The notes below the pieces were generated by a model that did no database searches, was not told the origin of the DNA, and saw only the letters and a program-made list of their open reading frames with translations. DNA of 64,000 bases from an uncultured Clostridia bacterium (GTDB taxonomy: Bacteria; Bacillota; Clostridia; Christensenellales; CAMQZB01). Both the position numbers and the translations under genes were made by a program. Where the stretch lies: the NCBI GenBank assembly GCA_947039455.1, contig CAMQZB010000004.1, forward strand, positions 39,990 through 103,989, read 5' to 3'. This document shows positions 1-10,348 of this stretch, in pieces (position 1 is the first letter of the stretch; each line of letters starts with the position of its first letter).

Positions 1-111
1 ATTGATATGCAAAAACAACCACGTGGAACACGTATCTTTGGACCTATCGCTCGTGAATTGAGAGATAGAGATTATATGAAGATTATTTCACTTGCACCAG
101 AAGTTATTTAG
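1..111 (+). CDS. rplN: 50S ribosomal protein L14, C-terminal fragment (5' end outside window)
   Basis: Frame 1 reads [36 protein letters not shown], the conserved L14 C-terminus, just before L24. Confidence 0.95.
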   Translation: MDMQKQPRGTRIFGPIARELRDRDYMKIISLAPEVI

Positions 112-126
112 TAGGAGGAGAACAAT

Positions 127-516
127 ATGAATAGTTTGACTGTAAAGAAAGGCGATAATGTTCTTGTTCTTACTGGAAAAGACAAGGGTAAAACAGGAGA
201 AATCCTAGCTTGTGATCCAAAGAGCAACAAAGTTATCGTGAAGAATATTAATATGCAAAAGAAAAACGTGAAAGCACGTAGCGCACAACAAGCGGGCGGA
301 ATCATCGACAAAGAAGGCGTTATTAACGCATCTAACGTTATGATTATTTGTCCTAAGTGCGACAAAGCAACAAGAGTAGCTAGTGGTGTAAACAAAGACG
401 GCAAAAAAGCTAGAATTTGTAAACATTGCGGCGCAGAGTTGAATTTCAAAACTGAATCTTCAAAGAAATCAGTTAAGAAACCAGCTAAGAAGGCAGTAGC
501 CGAGATCCAAGCATAG
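127..516 (+). CDS. rplX: 50S ribosomal protein L24, with CPKC/CKHC zinc-ribbon-like cysteines and a Lys/Ala-rich C-terminal tail
   Basis: KOW motif [18 protein letters not shown]; operon position; RBS ggagg. Confidence 0.97.
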   Translation: MNSLTVKKGDNVLVLTGKDKGKTGEILACDPKSNKVIVKNINMQKKNVKARSAQQAGGIIDKEGVINASNVMIICPKCDKATRVASGVNKDGKKARICKHCGAELNFKTESSKKSVKKPAKKAVAEIQA

Positions 517-527
517 GAGGGTATGAC

Positions 528-1121
528 ATGGCAAACGCAAAAGTAAATGAAGCTGTGAACGTAGCTCCAGCTAGTGACAAAAACAGAGTTGAAATTTTCT
601 ACAAAGCAGAAGTAATTCAACAAATGGTTAAGAAATTCGGATACAAAAATGTTAATCAAGTCCCAAGACTTGTTAAGATTGTTGTAAACGCAGGTCTTGG
701 TGATGTTAAAGATAATCCAAAAGCAATACAAACTGCTATCGCTGAATTGGCAACAATCAGTGGACAAAAAGTAGTTCCAACTAAAGCAAAGAAATCAGTA
801 GCTAACTTTAAAGTTAGAAAAGACATGATTATTGGAGCAAAAGTTGATCTAAGAGGAAAAAGAATGTACGAATTCTTTGACAAATTAGTTTCAATCGCGC
901 TTCCAAGAGTACGTGACTTTAAGGGTGTTTCAGACAAGTCTTTCGACGGTCGCGGAAACTACGCTATGGGCGTTAAAGAGCAATTGATTTTTCCAGAAAT
1001 TTCATACGATCAAGTTGATTTGATTAGAGGTTTCGATATTTGCGTAGTTACTACTGCAAAAACAGACGACGAGGCTAGAGAGTTGTTAAGACTTCTTGGT
1101 GTGCCTTTCGTTCGTGCTTAG
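528..1121 (+). CDS. rplE: 50S ribosomal protein L5
   Basis: L5 motifs [50 protein letters not shown]. Confidence 0.98.
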   Translation: MANAKVNEAVNVAPASDKNRVEIFYKAEVIQQMVKKFGYKNVNQVPRLVKIVVNAGLGDVKDNPKAIQTAIAELATISGQKVVPTKAKKSVANFKVRKDMIIGAKVDLRGKRMYEFFDKLVSIALPRVRDFKGVSDKSFDGRGNYAMGVKEQLIFPEISYDQVDLIRGFDICVVTTAKTDDEARELLRLLGVPFVRA

Positions 1122-1135
1122 GAGGATTATTTAAT

Positions 1136-1321
1136 ATGGCAAGAAAAGCAATGATTAATAAACAGCAAAAAACTCCAAAGTTTTCTACTCGTGGATACAC
1201 AAGATGTTCAATTTGTGGAAGACCGCATGCAGTTTTGAAAAAATATGGAATTTGCAGAATCTGCTTCAGAGAATTGGCTTACAAAGGTCAAATCCCTGGC
1301 GTTAGAAAAGCAAGCTGGTAA
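1136..1321 (+). CDS. rpsN: 30S ribosomal protein S14 type Z (zinc-binding)
   Basis: 61 aa, CSICGRPH...CRICFRELA. Confidence 0.98.
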   Translation: MARKAMINKQQKTPKFSTRGYTRCSICGRPHAVLKKYGICRICFRELAYKGQIPGVRKASW

Positions 1322-1339
1322 TAAGGAGGTATATACATT

Positions 1340-1738
1340 ATGATGGTAACAGATCCAATCGCTGATATGCTAACTAGAATCAGAAATGCACAAACTGCAA
1401 AACACGATACTGTAGCAATCCCAGGTTCAAAAGTAAAAAAAGCTTTAGCTAAAATTTTGCTTGAAGAGGGCTACGTTCAAACTGTGGAATTTGTAGATGA
1501 AGGCATTAATGGCATAATCAGAATTACATTAAAATATGGCGCTAAAAGAGATGCTTGTATTACAGGTATCAGAAGAATATCCAAACCAGGTTTGCGTGTA
1601 TACGTAAACTGCGAAAAACTTCCTAAAGTACTAGGCGGACTTGGAATTGCAATTATTTCTACTTCAAGAGGAATCATGACAGATAGAAATGCAAGAACAA
1701 TTAAGTCAGGCGGCGAAGTTTTGGCTTACGTTTGGTAA
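1340..1738 (+). CDS. rpsH: 30S ribosomal protein S8
   Basis: [26 protein letters not shown]. Confidence 0.98.
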   Translation: MMVTDPIADMLTRIRNAQTAKHDTVAIPGSKVKKALAKILLEEGYVQTVEFVDEGINGIIRITLKYGAKRDACITGIRRISKPGLRVYVNCEKLPKVLGGLGIAIISTSRGIMTDRNARTIKSGGEVLAYVW

Positions 1739-1754
1739 TCAGGGGGTATAGAGC

Positions 1755-2300
1755 ATGTCAAGAATAGGCAATAAGGTAATCGCTATACCTGCTAATGTTA
1801 CAGTTTCATTTGCGAATGAAGTTATAACAGTTAAAGGACCAAAAGGTACTTTGACACAAGGTATGGACGACAAAAATATCGTTATGAAAATTGAAGGAAG
1901 CGAAATCCGTTTCTCAAGATTAAATGACGAAAAAGAAGTAAGAAGCAAACATGGTTTGTACAGAGCTTTGACATTCAACATGATTCAAGGTGTAACTGAA
2001 GGGTTCCAAAAGAATCTTCTTGTAAACGGCGTAGGTTTTAAAGTAGCTGTAGCAGGAACGAAATTAACTTTGAACATCGGATTTTCACACACAGTTGAAG
2101 TAATCGCTCCAGAAGGAATCACACTTTCATGCCCAACAATTACAGAAATCGCCGTTAACGGAATTGATAAAGTAAAAGTTGGCCACATGGCAGCATCAAT
2201 TCGTGCTTTGAGAAAACCTGAACCATATCATGGTTACGGAATTCAATACAAAGACGAAATCGTTGCAAGAAAAGAAGGAAAAGCAGCAGGTAAGAAATAA
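1755..2300 (+). CDS. rplF: 50S ribosomal protein L6
   Basis: MSRIGNKVIAIP; KPEPYHGYGIQYKDE. Confidence 0.98.
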   Translation: MSRIGNKVIAIPANVTVSFANEVITVKGPKGTLTQGMDDKNIVMKIEGSEIRFSRLNDEKEVRSKHGLYRALTFNMIQGVTEGFQKNLLVNGVGFKVAVAGTKLTLNIGFSHTVEVIAPEGITLSCPTITEIAVNGIDKVKVGHMAASIRALRKPEPYHGYGIQYKDEIVARKEGKAAGKK

Positions 2301-2493
2301 TCGCTAGCGATTAATATTACATGAGGTTTAACCCAAAAAACTGCGCCTAGATAATATCTAAAAAATCGTCAACGGTATTCCTAAATACGGTGTCAGATTT
2401 TCGGCGTGAAAATACAAATAAAGTCGGATAGTTGGAAACCCAATCAAATTGAGTTTCCGCCTATATGCCGACAAAATTATAAAGGAGATAACT
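2301..2493 (+). other. Unusually long structured intra-operon spacer between rplF and rplR
   Basis: Palindrome taatcgctagcgatta (2298-2313); long stem gtcggata..ggaaac / gtttcc..tatatgccgac (about 2422-2472). Confidence 0.5.
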
Positions 2494-2862
2494 ATGATTT
2501 CACAAGTTAACAGAAACGCTGTTAGACTTAAAAGACATAAAAGAGTTCGTGGAAAAATCAGCGGAACAGCTGAAATGCCAAGAATAAGCGTTTATAGAAG
2601 TGCAATTCACGTGTATGCTCAATTAATCGACGACGTGGCGGGTGTTACAATCTGCGCATCATCATCAATGGAGAAAACTATGCGTACGGCTTTAAAAGGT
2701 GTAAACAAAGTAGAGCAAGCTAAATTGATAGGTATGGACCTAGCGAAAAAAGCTATTGCTAAAAATGTTACTGCAGCTGTCTATGACAGAGGTGGATATC
2801 TTTATACTGGAAGAGTAAAAGCTCTTGCTGATGGCGCCCGTGAGGGTGGCTTGAAATTCTAA
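2494..2862 (+). CDS. rplR: 50S ribosomal protein L18 (start moved from the ORF-track start at 2449)
   Basis: [30 protein letters not shown]; aaaggag RBS upstream of 2494. Confidence 0.95.
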   Translation: MISQVNRNAVRLKRHKRVRGKISGTAEMPRISVYRSAIHVYAQLIDDVAGVTICASSSMEKTMRTALKGVNKVEQAKLIGMDLAKKAIAKNVTAAVYDRGGYLYTGRVKALADGAREGGLKF

Positions 2863-2879
2863 AAAGGAGGACTGTTTAA

Positions 2880-3452
2880 ATGGAACGTAAAGAAAATAAC
2901 GGACAAAGACCTGAGAGAGATAATAACAATAAGGGCAGAAGAGACAGCCGTCCTAGAAGAAATCAAGATGACAAGGACGATTTAACTAAAAAACTTATCT
3001 GTATCAACAGAGTAACTAAAGTAGTTAAGGGTGGTAGAAACATGAGATTCGCCGCTTGTATGGTTGTTGGAGATGAAAAAGGAAACGTAGGTTTCGGAAT
3101 GGGAAAAGCGAAAGAAGTTCCTGTTGCTATTGAGAAAGCAGTTGCTGCAGCTAAAAGAAATATGTCAAAAATTTCTACTGTAAACACAACTATTCCTCAC
3201 CAAGTAAACGGAAAATTCGGACGTGGATTAGTTCTTATGATGCCAGCTGAAGAAGGAACTGGAGTAATCGCAGGTGGACCTGTGCGCTCAGTACTTGAAG
3301 CAGTAGGAATCAAAGATATTAGAACTAAATCTCGTGGAACAAACAACCCAATCAATGTAGTAAAAGCAACAATCGAAGGATTGAAGTCTTTGAGAACAAT
3401 TGAGGAAGTTGCAGCAATGCGTGGTAAAAAACCAAGCGACATTTTAGGCTAA
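2880..3452 (+). CDS. rpsE: 30S ribosomal protein S5 with a charged N-terminal extension
   Basis: [40 protein letters not shown]. Confidence 0.98.
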   Translation: MERKENNGQRPERDNNNKGRRDSRPRRNQDDKDDLTKKLICINRVTKVVKGGRNMRFAACMVVGDEKGNVGFGMGKAKEVPVAIEKAVAAAKRNMSKISTVNTTIPHQVNGKFGRGLVLMMPAEEGTGVIAGGPVRSVLEAVGIKDIRTKSRGTNNPINVVKATIEGLKSLRTIEEVAAMRGKKPSDILG

Positions 3453-3464
3453 GGAGGAATAACA

Positions 3465-3656
3465 ATGGCAAACGAATTTAAAACAGTCAAGGTTACTCTT
3501 ACAAAGAGCTTAATTTCTTGCACTAAAGTACAAAAAGCAACAGTGGAAGCTTTGGGATTAACAAAGATTCGCACTTTCAAGGTACACACACTAACTCCAG
3601 CTATCCAAGGTATGATTTTCAGAGTAAAACACCTTGTAGCAGTTGAAGAAGTATAA
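3465..3656 (+). CDS. rpmD: 50S ribosomal protein L30
   Basis: 63 aa L30-like, between S5 and L15. Confidence 0.93.
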   Translation: MANEFKTVKVTLTKSLISCTKVQKATVEALGLTKIRTFKVHTLTPAIQGMIFRVKHLVAVEEV

Positions 3657-3683
3657 GCTACCGATTATTGGAGGAATAGATAA

Positions 3684-4130
3684 ATGAGATTACACGATTT
3701 ATCACCTGCCGTAGGATCAACAACAGGTATTAAAAGACTTGGACGTGGTATCGGAAGCGGAAAGGGAAAAACAAGTGGAAAAGGACATAAAGGTCAAAAT
3801 GCTAGAGCAGGCGGAGGCGTGCGTCCGGGATTCGAAGGTGGTCAAATGCCTTTGTACCGTCGCCTACCTAAACGCGGATTTAATAATATATTCCGTAAAG
3901 AATATGTTATCGTAAATGTTTCTGCTTTAGAAGTATTTGAAGCAAATACAGTAATAACTCTTGAGTTGTTGTTGTTAAACGGATTGGTAAAAGATGTTAA
4001 AGAAAACAGTGGTTTAAAAGTTCTTGGAGAAGGACAACTTACTAAAGCTTTAACTATCAAAGCTGCAAAATTCACTGGTTCAGCTAAAGAGAAAATCGAA
4101 GCTGTAAGTGGAACTTGCGAGAGCATCTAA
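3684..4130 (+). CDS. rplO: 50S ribosomal protein L15
   Basis: [49 protein letters not shown]. Confidence 0.98.
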   Translation: MRLHDLSPAVGSTTGIKRLGRGIGSGKGKTSGKGHKGQNARAGGGVRPGFEGGQMPLYRRLPKRGFNNIFRKEYVIVNVSALEVFEANTVITLELLLLNGLVKDVKENSGLKVLGEGQLTKALTIKAAKFTGSAKEKIEAVSGTCESI

Positions 4131-4174
4131 TTTAAATAACAATACTTCCCTGAATAAGGGAAATGGAGGTTACA

Positions 4175-5476
4175 ATGTTTGAAACATTAAAAAATTCCTT
4201 TAAAGTAAAGGATATAAGAAAGAAGATACTAATTACAATTGGTTTTGTTCTTTTGTATAGAGTAGGCTGTTTCATTCCAGTTCCGGGCATCAACCCTGAT
4301 GCTTTTGGAAGTTCAATTAGCGGAAATAGTTTCTTAGGAATTATGAGCGCAATTTCTGGTGGAGCATTGCAAAGTGGTACATTATTCGCAATGGGTATTG
4401 GACCATACATCAACGCATCCATCATAATGCAATTGTTAACAATTGGAATTCCAGCATTGGAAAGATTGTCAAAACAAGGCGAAACAGGAAGAAAGAAAAT
4501 TTCACAAATTACAAGATATGTAACATTAGGTCTTGCTATTATCCAATCAGTTGCAATTTTAATTGCTTCAGGAAAAAGCGGTCTTAACACAACAATTCTT
4601 GGTGAGAATATGGTATGGTTAACGTACGTTTCAGTAACACTAATTTTCGTAGCAGGTTCTGCATTAACAATGTGGATCGGTGAGAGAATTACTGAGAATG
4701 GAATTGGAAACGGAATCACTCTTCTAATCTTCGTTGGAATCTTGGCTACAGCAGGCTCAGCAATTATTGGACAATTTTCAGCAATCTTTGGTGGAAACAT
4801 CGCAGCATTGTGGTCATTACTTGGATTTATCGCAGTAGTAATCGTTATCTTCGCGGGTATCGTTACTGTAGATTTAGCAGTAAGAAAAATTCCAGTACAA
4901 TATGCTAAGCAAATGAAAGGTAGAAAAATGTATGGTGGGCAATCAACACACATTCCTATCAAAGTAAACGGTTCTGGTGTTTTGCCATTGATCTTTGCAT
5001 TCTCAATCATCAGCTTGCCTGATTTGATTATGGGATTGTTCTGGCCAGGAAGCACAGCACAAATCTGGTATACAACATATATCGGAACAGGAAGTTACGT
5101 TTATCCATTCTTGCTATCTGGATTAATTATATTCTTTGCATATTTCTATGCGATGATTCAATTCAACCCAGAAGACGTTGCTAAAAACATTCAACAACAC
5201 GGCGGATTTGTTCCTGGTATTAGACCAGGTAAACCAACTGGCGATCACTTGAAAAAAATCAGCAACAGAATAACATTGTTCGGTGCTTTGTACCTTGCAG
5301 TTATAGCACTTGTTCCATCATTGATCTTTAGAGCAATTGGCGGAGCGAATGGTCAAGGTCTTATTAATGCCTTCAGTACTACAGGACTACTAATCGTAGT
5401 TTCAGCAGCACTTGAATTCAATAATCAGTTGGAACAACAATTGATGATGAGACATTATAAAGGATTCTTGAAGTAA
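4175..5476 (+). CDS. secY: Preprotein translocase subunit SecY (ORF track starts at 4163; the ggagg RBS supports 4175)
   Basis: MFETLKNSFKVKDIRKKILIT; GIGPYINASIIMQLL; polytopic. Confidence 0.97.
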   Translation: MFETLKNSFKVKDIRKKILITIGFVLLYRVGCFIPVPGINPDAFGSSISGNSFLGIMSAISGGALQSGTLFAMGIGPYINASIIMQLLTIGIPALERLSKQGETGRKKISQITRYVTLGLAIIQSVAILIASGKSGLNTTILGENMVWLTYVSVTLIFVAGSALTMWIGERITENGIGNGITLLIFVGILATAGSAIIGQFSAIFGGNIAALWSLLGFIAVVIVIFAGIVTVDLAVRKIPVQYAKQMKGRKMYGGQSTHIPIKVNGSGVLPLIFAFSIISLPDLIMGLFWPGSTAQIWYTTYIGTGSYVYPFLLSGLIIFFAYFYAMIQFNPEDVAKNIQQHGGFVPGIRPGKPTGDHLKKISNRITLFGALYLAVIALVPSLIFRAIGGANGQGLINAFSTTGLLIVVSAALEFNNQLEQQLMMRHYKGFLK

Positions 5477-5577
5477 AATATATATTTGCGTACGATTTAG
5501 TTAGTACGATTTAACTGCCGAAGTATCCGTTAGATTTAGCGGATACTCTGGTTCGTTATTATATGAAGAGGTTTCTT

Positions 5578-6198
5578 ATGAATATAATTTTATTAGGCGC
5601 ACCTGGTGCGGGAAAAGGAACACAAGCAAAAAGAATTTCAGAAAAGTATAAAATTGTACATATTTCAACTGGAGATATCTTCAGAGAGAATATTAAAAGC
5701 GGAACACCCCTTGGAGTTGAAGCAAAGAAACTTATTGACAAAGGTCAATTTGTTCCTGATGACTTGACTTGTCAAACTGTGGAAAGCAGACTTTCTAATT
5801 CTGACTGCAAAAATGGAGCTATGCTAGATGGTTTCCCAAGAAACCTATACCAAGCTGAGTTTCTTAAACAAATAACTAATATTGATAAGGTTATCAACAT
5901 TGCGGTTCCTCTTGAATGCTTAATGGCAAGGTTAACTGGCCGTCGTGTATGCAGAGAGTGTGGCGAAAGTTTTCACATTGATTCACTAAATGGCGAAACA
6001 AAATGTAGCTATTGTTCAGGTGAATTATATCAACGTGATGACGACAATGAAGAAGCTGTAGCAACAAGATTAGCTATTTACACTACAAAAACACAGGTAC
6101 TAATTGATTATTATGAAAAGTTAGGAGTTTTAAAAACTGTTGATGGATCAAAAGAAAAAAGTGATGTGTTTAAAGAAATCGAGGTTCTTTTAGACTAA
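5578..6198 (+). CDS. adk: Adenylate kinase with four-Cys zinc LID
   Basis: MNIILLGAPGAGKGTQAKRI; CRECGESF...CSYC. Confidence 0.97.
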   Translation: MNIILLGAPGAGKGTQAKRISEKYKIVHISTGDIFRENIKSGTPLGVEAKKLIDKGQFVPDDLTCQTVESRLSNSDCKNGAMLDGFPRNLYQAEFLKQITNIDKVINIAVPLECLMARLTGRRVCRECGESFHIDSLNGETKCSYCSGELYQRDDDNEEAVATRLAIYTTKTQVLIDYYEKLGVLKTVDGSKEKSDVFKEIEVLLD

Positions 6199-6947
6199 TG
6201 ATAATAATAAAAAATGCAAACGACATTGAGAAGATGAGAATCGCGGGAAAAATCGTAGGCGACACTTTAAGGTTACTTGAAGATAGCTTAAGACCTGGAA
6301 TTTCAACTTATGAACTTGATAAAATTGCTGAAACTTACATCAGAAAATCTGGTGCTATACCTTCATTTTTAGGGTATGGTGGTTTTCCAGGAAGTGTATG
6401 TATATCTATTGATGAAGAAGTTGTTCACGGAATACCTTCTAAAACTAGATATATTGAAGAAGGAATGCTAGTCAGCTTTGATGTTGGCGCGTTTATCGGA
6501 AATTTTCATGGAGATGCAGCCCGTTCTGTTGTGATTGGGAATGCTAGTGAGGAAAAAATTAAACTTTTGGAAGTAACTCGTGAGTGTTTCTTTAAAGGAA
6601 TTGAAAAATTCAACGAAGAAAACAGGATCGGAGATATTTCTTTTGCAATTCAACAACATGCAGAGTCTTTCGGTTACGGCGTTGTTCGTGACTTAGTAGG
6701 ACACGGTATTGGTAGTGAAATGCATGAAGACCCACAAGTTCCAAATTTTGGAAATGCTGGTCGTGGACTTAGATTGAAAGTGGGCATGGCTCTTGCCATT
6801 GAACCAATGATTAACCTAGGAACACACAAAGTAGATTTTAATCAAGAAGACGGTTGGACTGTAACTACAAGAGACAAAAAACCATCAGCGCATTATGAAA
6901 ACACAACTGTGTTGACTGATAACGGTGTTGAGATTTTGACTTTATAG
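6198..6947 (+). CDS. map: Type I methionyl aminopeptidase
   Basis: SFDVGAFIGNFHGDAARSVVIG; VGHGIGSEMHEDPQVPN; 1-nt overlap with adk stop. Confidence 0.97.
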   Translation: MIIIKNANDIEKMRIAGKIVGDTLRLLEDSLRPGISTYELDKIAETYIRKSGAIPSFLGYGGFPGSVCISIDEEVVHGIPSKTRYIEEGMLVSFDVGAFIGNFHGDAARSVVIGNASEEKIKLLEVTRECFFKGIEKFNEENRIGDISFAIQQHAESFGYGVVRDLVGHGIGSEMHEDPQVPNFGNAGRGLRLKVGMALAIEPMINLGTHKVDFNQEDGWTVTTRDKKPSAHYENTTVLTDNGVEILTL

Positions 6948-6961
6948 ATTGGAGGTTGTAA

Positions 6962-7258
6962 GTGCATAAACATCAAGTGCAAGAAGGACAAATTGTTGAG
7001 TCTGGAAGCGGACGAGACAAAGGTAGGCATTTTATAATTTATCAAGTTATTGACGAAGATTACGTAACAGTTGTTGACGGCAAGCTTAGAAAATTAGAAA
7101 AGCCAAAGAAGAAGAAAATCAAACATCTAATATTAAAACCACAAGTCATTTTGAAATTAGCTGAAAAAATTAAAGAGAAATCAACAATTTTTGATAGCGA
7201 AATTAGAGGTGCACTGAATGTTTTCAATAAGAAAGAGAGTGAAGGAGACGAAATCTAG
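6962..7258 (+). CDS. KOW-domain RNA-binding protein (L14e-like), GTG start
   Basis: [45 protein letters not shown]; between map and infA as is common in Firmicutes. Confidence 0.85.
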   Translation: MHKHQVQEGQIVESGSGRDKGRHFIIYQVIDEDYVTVVDGKLRKLEKPKKKKIKHLILKPQVILKLAEKIKEKSTIFDSEIRGALNVFNKKESEGDEI

Positions 7259-7479
7259 TGGCAAAAGATGATGTAATTGAAGCTCAAGGAGAAGTTCTTG
7301 AAGCGTTACCAAATGCGAATTTCAAAGTAAAGCTGTCTAACGGAATTGTTATCACAGCATATATATCTGGAAAATTACGTATGAACTATATTAAAATCAT
7401 ACCGGGCGACACAGTTTCAATCGAAATGAGTCCATATGATTTCACAAAAGGAAGAATTGTTTGGCGTAGTAAGAGCTAA
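7258..7479 (+). CDS. infA: Translation initiation factor IF-1, GTG start
   Basis: [29 protein letters not shown]...[24 protein letters not shown]. Confidence 0.97.
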   Translation: MAKDDVIEAQGEVLEALPNANFKVKLSNGIVITAYISGKLRMNYIKIIPGDTVSIEMSPYDFTKGRIVWRSKS

Positions 7480-7483
7480 ATTC

Positions 7484-7512
7484 TTTACTTTTTAAAAAAA
7501 GTATGATATAAT
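7484..7512 (+). promoter_or_regulatory. Sigma-A-like promoter upstream of rpmJ
   Basis: TTTACT - 17 nt - TATAAT. Confidence 0.7.
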
Positions 7513-7649
7513 AGTATACGTGCGTGTATTCGCACCTACTTATATTCTTATAATTTAGTAGATAGACCGTTGAGGTAGAAGAACAAAGGCTTTGTTCGTT
7601 GAATTTTACTCCAAGGTTTAAATAATAAATATAATTGGAGGAAATGGAT

Positions 7650-7766
7650 ATGAAAGTAAGACCATCTGTAAAACCAATGTGTGAAAAATGCAAGGTTATT
7701 AAAAGAGAAGGTAAAGTAATGGTTATTTGCAGCAAAAGCAAGAACCACAAACAAACACAAGGTTAA
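7650..7766 (+). CDS. rpmJ: 50S ribosomal protein L36 (absent from ORF track because it is short)
   Basis: Translated by hand: [38 protein letters not shown]. Confidence 0.97.
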   Translation: MKVRPSVKPMCEKCKVIKREGKVMVICSKSKNHKQTQG

Positions 7767-7935
7767 TTTTAAATTAACTTTAATTAAAATTTAGTCAAAA
7801 AGGTTATTATATATTTTTAAGTTCACTTCGATCGGTTGAACGGTACATGTTTTATGTTCCACCGCAAAGCATACTGCTACGTTTGGATGGATGATGATAT
7901 ATAAGAGCCCTAATAATAGCGGAGGTAAGAGATTT

Positions 7936-8304
7936 ATGGCACGTATTTCTGGCGTAGATTTGCCAAGAGAAAAACGACTTGAAATTGGATTAACGTACAT
8001 TTATGGTATCGGTCTTCCAACTTCGAAGAAAATTATTTCAGACATTGGTTTGAACCCAGACACAAGAGTAAACGATTTAACTGAAGGTGATGTCTCAAAA
8101 TTGAGAGAGTACATTGAGAAGAATCTTACTGTAGAGGGTGAAAGAAAAACAGAAGTTAGTTTGAACATCAAACGTTTGACGGAAATCGGTTGTTACCGTG
8201 GAGTTCGTCATAGAAAAGGACTTCCTGTAAGAGGCCAAAAGAGCAAAACAAATGCGCGTACTCGTAAGGGTCCAAAGCGTACTGTTGCTAAGAAGAAAGG
8301 ATAA
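7936..8304 (+). CDS. rpsM: 30S ribosomal protein S13 (start moved from 7891)
   Basis: [26 protein letters not shown]; ggaggtaagag RBS. Confidence 0.96.
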   Translation: MARISGVDLPREKRLEIGLTYIYGIGLPTSKKIISDIGLNPDTRVNDLTEGDVSKLREYIEKNLTVEGERKTEVSLNIKRLTEIGCYRGVRHRKGLPVRGQKSKTNARTRKGPKRTVAKKKG

Positions 8305-8318
8305 GGAGGACATTAACT

Positions 8319-8711
8319 ATGGCAAAAGAGAAAAAAGTAATTAGAAGACGTAGAGAAAATAAGAACATCGTTAAAGGTCAAGTTCACATTCAATCTTCAT
8401 TTAATAATACAATTGTAACAATCACTGATACATCTGGTAACACTATTTCTTGGTGTAGCGCAGGAACTTTAGGTTTCCGCGGTTCAAGAAAGAGCACTCC
8501 ATATGCAGCTCAACAAGCAGCAGAAGTTGCAGCGAAAGCAGCAAAAGAGCACGGTTTGAGATCTGTAGAAGTATTCGTAAAAGGTCCTGGACAAGGAAGA
8601 GAGTCAGCAATCAGAGCACTTCAAGTTTTAGAAATTGAAGTTACAATGATCCAAGACGTATCACCAATTCCGCACAACGGATGTCGTCCACCTAAACGTA
8701 GAAGAGTATAA
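8319..8711 (+). CDS. rpsK: 30S ribosomal protein S11
   Basis: [40 protein letters not shown]. Confidence 0.98.
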   Translation: MAKEKKVIRRRRENKNIVKGQVHIQSSFNNTIVTITDTSGNTISWCSAGTLGFRGSRKSTPYAAQQAAEVAAKAAKEHGLRSVEVFVKGPGQGRESAIRALQVLEIEVTMIQDVSPIPHNGCRPPKRRRV

Positions 8712-8729
8712 TTGGAGGAGTAAAGAATT

Positions 8730-9320
8730 ATGGCAAGAGATAGATCACCTATTCTAAAAAGATGTAGATCCCTTCAATTGGATCCAATCTATTTAGGAAT
8801 TAGTAAGAAATCAAAGAAGAAAAATCTTAAAGAAGGCAAGAAAGTATCTGGATACGGATTGCAACTAAGAGAAAAGCAAAAAGCAAAATTCATCTATGGC
8901 GTTATGGAAGGTCAGTTTAAGCACTATTATGAGCTTGCTGATAAACAAAAAGGCATCACTGGTGAGAACATGTTAGTACTTTTGGAGAGACGTTTAGACA
9001 GTGTATGTTTCCGTATGCAAATCGGAACAAGCCGTCCTATGACTCGTCAATTAGTATCTCACGGACACGTAACTGTTAATGGACAATCTGTTGATATCCC
9101 TTCATACCTAGTGAAAGCTGGCGATGTTATCGGTATCAAAGAGAATAAAAGAGACAGTGAACACTTCAAACTTATGAGAACGGCTAAAAAGCCAAGCTGT
9201 CCAAAATGGCTTACTTTTGACCCTGAGAAGCTTGAAGGAAAAATTTTGGCTATGCCAGAACGTTCTGATATCGATGCTCCAATTGAAGAGCATATGATAG
9301 TTGAGTTATACTCTAAGTAA
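8730..9320 (+). CDS. rpsD: 30S ribosomal protein S4
   Basis: S4 domain LERRLDSVCFRMQIGTSRPMTRQLVSHGHVTVNG. Confidence 0.98.
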   Translation: MARDRSPILKRCRSLQLDPIYLGISKKSKKKNLKEGKKVSGYGLQLREKQKAKFIYGVMEGQFKHYYELADKQKGITGENMLVLLERRLDSVCFRMQIGTSRPMTRQLVSHGHVTVNGQSVDIPSYLVKAGDVIGIKENKRDSEHFKLMRTAKKPSCPKWLTFDPEKLEGKILAMPERSDIDAPIEEHMIVELYSK

Positions 9321-9382
9321 AATATAGTAAATAAAAGCGTAAGCTTTTAAAATTAGATTAATTATAGGAGGATAACTTAATT

Positions 9383-10336
9383 ATGATGGAAATTAAGAAA
9401 CCGAAGATTACGGTTGAAGAATCAGAAGATAAATCCTCAGCGAAAATTGTCGTTGAACCTTTAGAAAGAGGGTTTGGTACGACATTGGGAAATGCGCTAA
9501 GAAGAATACTGTTATCATCACTCCCAGGATCTGCTGCAGTTGGAATTATGATTGAAGGCGTTAAGCACGAATTCTCTACTATTCCAGGTGTTACTGAAGA
9601 TGTTGCGGAAATCATTTTAAATCTAAAGAGACTTGCAATTAAAACTGCATCTACAAATCCAACATTCAGAAAATCTATTTTCATTCACCGTAAAGGACCT
9701 TGCGATGTAAGAGCCAGCGACGTGGAATTAGATGCTGAAGTTGAAGTTTTGAATCAAAGTGCATTTATTTGTCATCTTGACGAAGGCAGCTCATTAGATA
9801 TGGAAATCGTTGTTGGAAGAGGAAGGGGTTATTGTAACGCCAACTTTAACAAAAGCGAAAAAAATCCAATTGATTTCATTGCAATAGACTCAATATTTAC
9901 TCCTGTTAAGCATGTCAACTATAAAGTTGAAAGCACAAGAGTTGAGCAAAGCATTGATTATGACAAACTAACATTAGAAGTTAAAACAAATGGAACATTC
10001 TCTGCTAAAGAAATTATTAGTTTATCTGCAAAATTGATGGACGATCACATTAGACTTTTTGTCGAATTGGTTGACACAATGAGCGGAATGGATATTTTGG
10101 TTTCTAGAGAAGAAGACAAACAACAACGTGTGCTTGAAATGAGCATTGAAGATATGGACCTTTCAGTTCGTTCATTCAATTGCCTAAAGAGAGCTGGTAT
10201 TCACACTGTTGAGGATTTAACTAAGAAGACTGAAGACGACATGCTTAAGGTGAGAAACCTTGGAAGAAAATCTCTTGATGAGGTTATTCATAAGCTTGAA
10301 GGATATAGTCTAGGATTAAAAAATAACGAAGATTAG
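9383..10336 (+). CDS. rpoA: RNA polymerase alpha subunit
   Basis: LERGFGTTLGNALRRILLSSLPG; alpha-CTD RSFNCLKRAGIHTVEDL. Confidence 0.98.
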   Translation: MMEIKKPKITVEESEDKSSAKIVVEPLERGFGTTLGNALRRILLSSLPGSAAVGIMIEGVKHEFSTIPGVTEDVAEIILNLKRLAIKTASTNPTFRKSIFIHRKGPCDVRASDVELDAEVEVLNQSAFICHLDEGSSLDMEIVVGRGRGYCNANFNKSEKNPIDFIAIDSIFTPVKHVNYKVESTRVEQSIDYDKLTLEVKTNGTFSAKEIISLSAKLMDDHIRLFVELVDTMSGMDILVSREEDKQQRVLEMSIEDMDLSVRSFNCLKRAGIHTVEDLTKKTEDDMLKVRNLGRKSLDEVIHKLEGYSLGLKNNED

Positions 10337-10348
10337 GAGGTTCCAACC

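Noticed and set aside
108-767. 219-aa minus-strand ORF over rplX/rplE
   Set aside because: Antisense artifact over conserved ribosomal genes
4132-5055. 307-aa minus-strand ORF opposite secY
   Set aside because: Antisense to a clearly coding secY; composition mirrors the codon usage of the sense gene
7442-7760. Minus-strand ORFs over the infA-rpmJ gap
   Set aside because: Overlap rpmJ and its promoter/leader; no homology features
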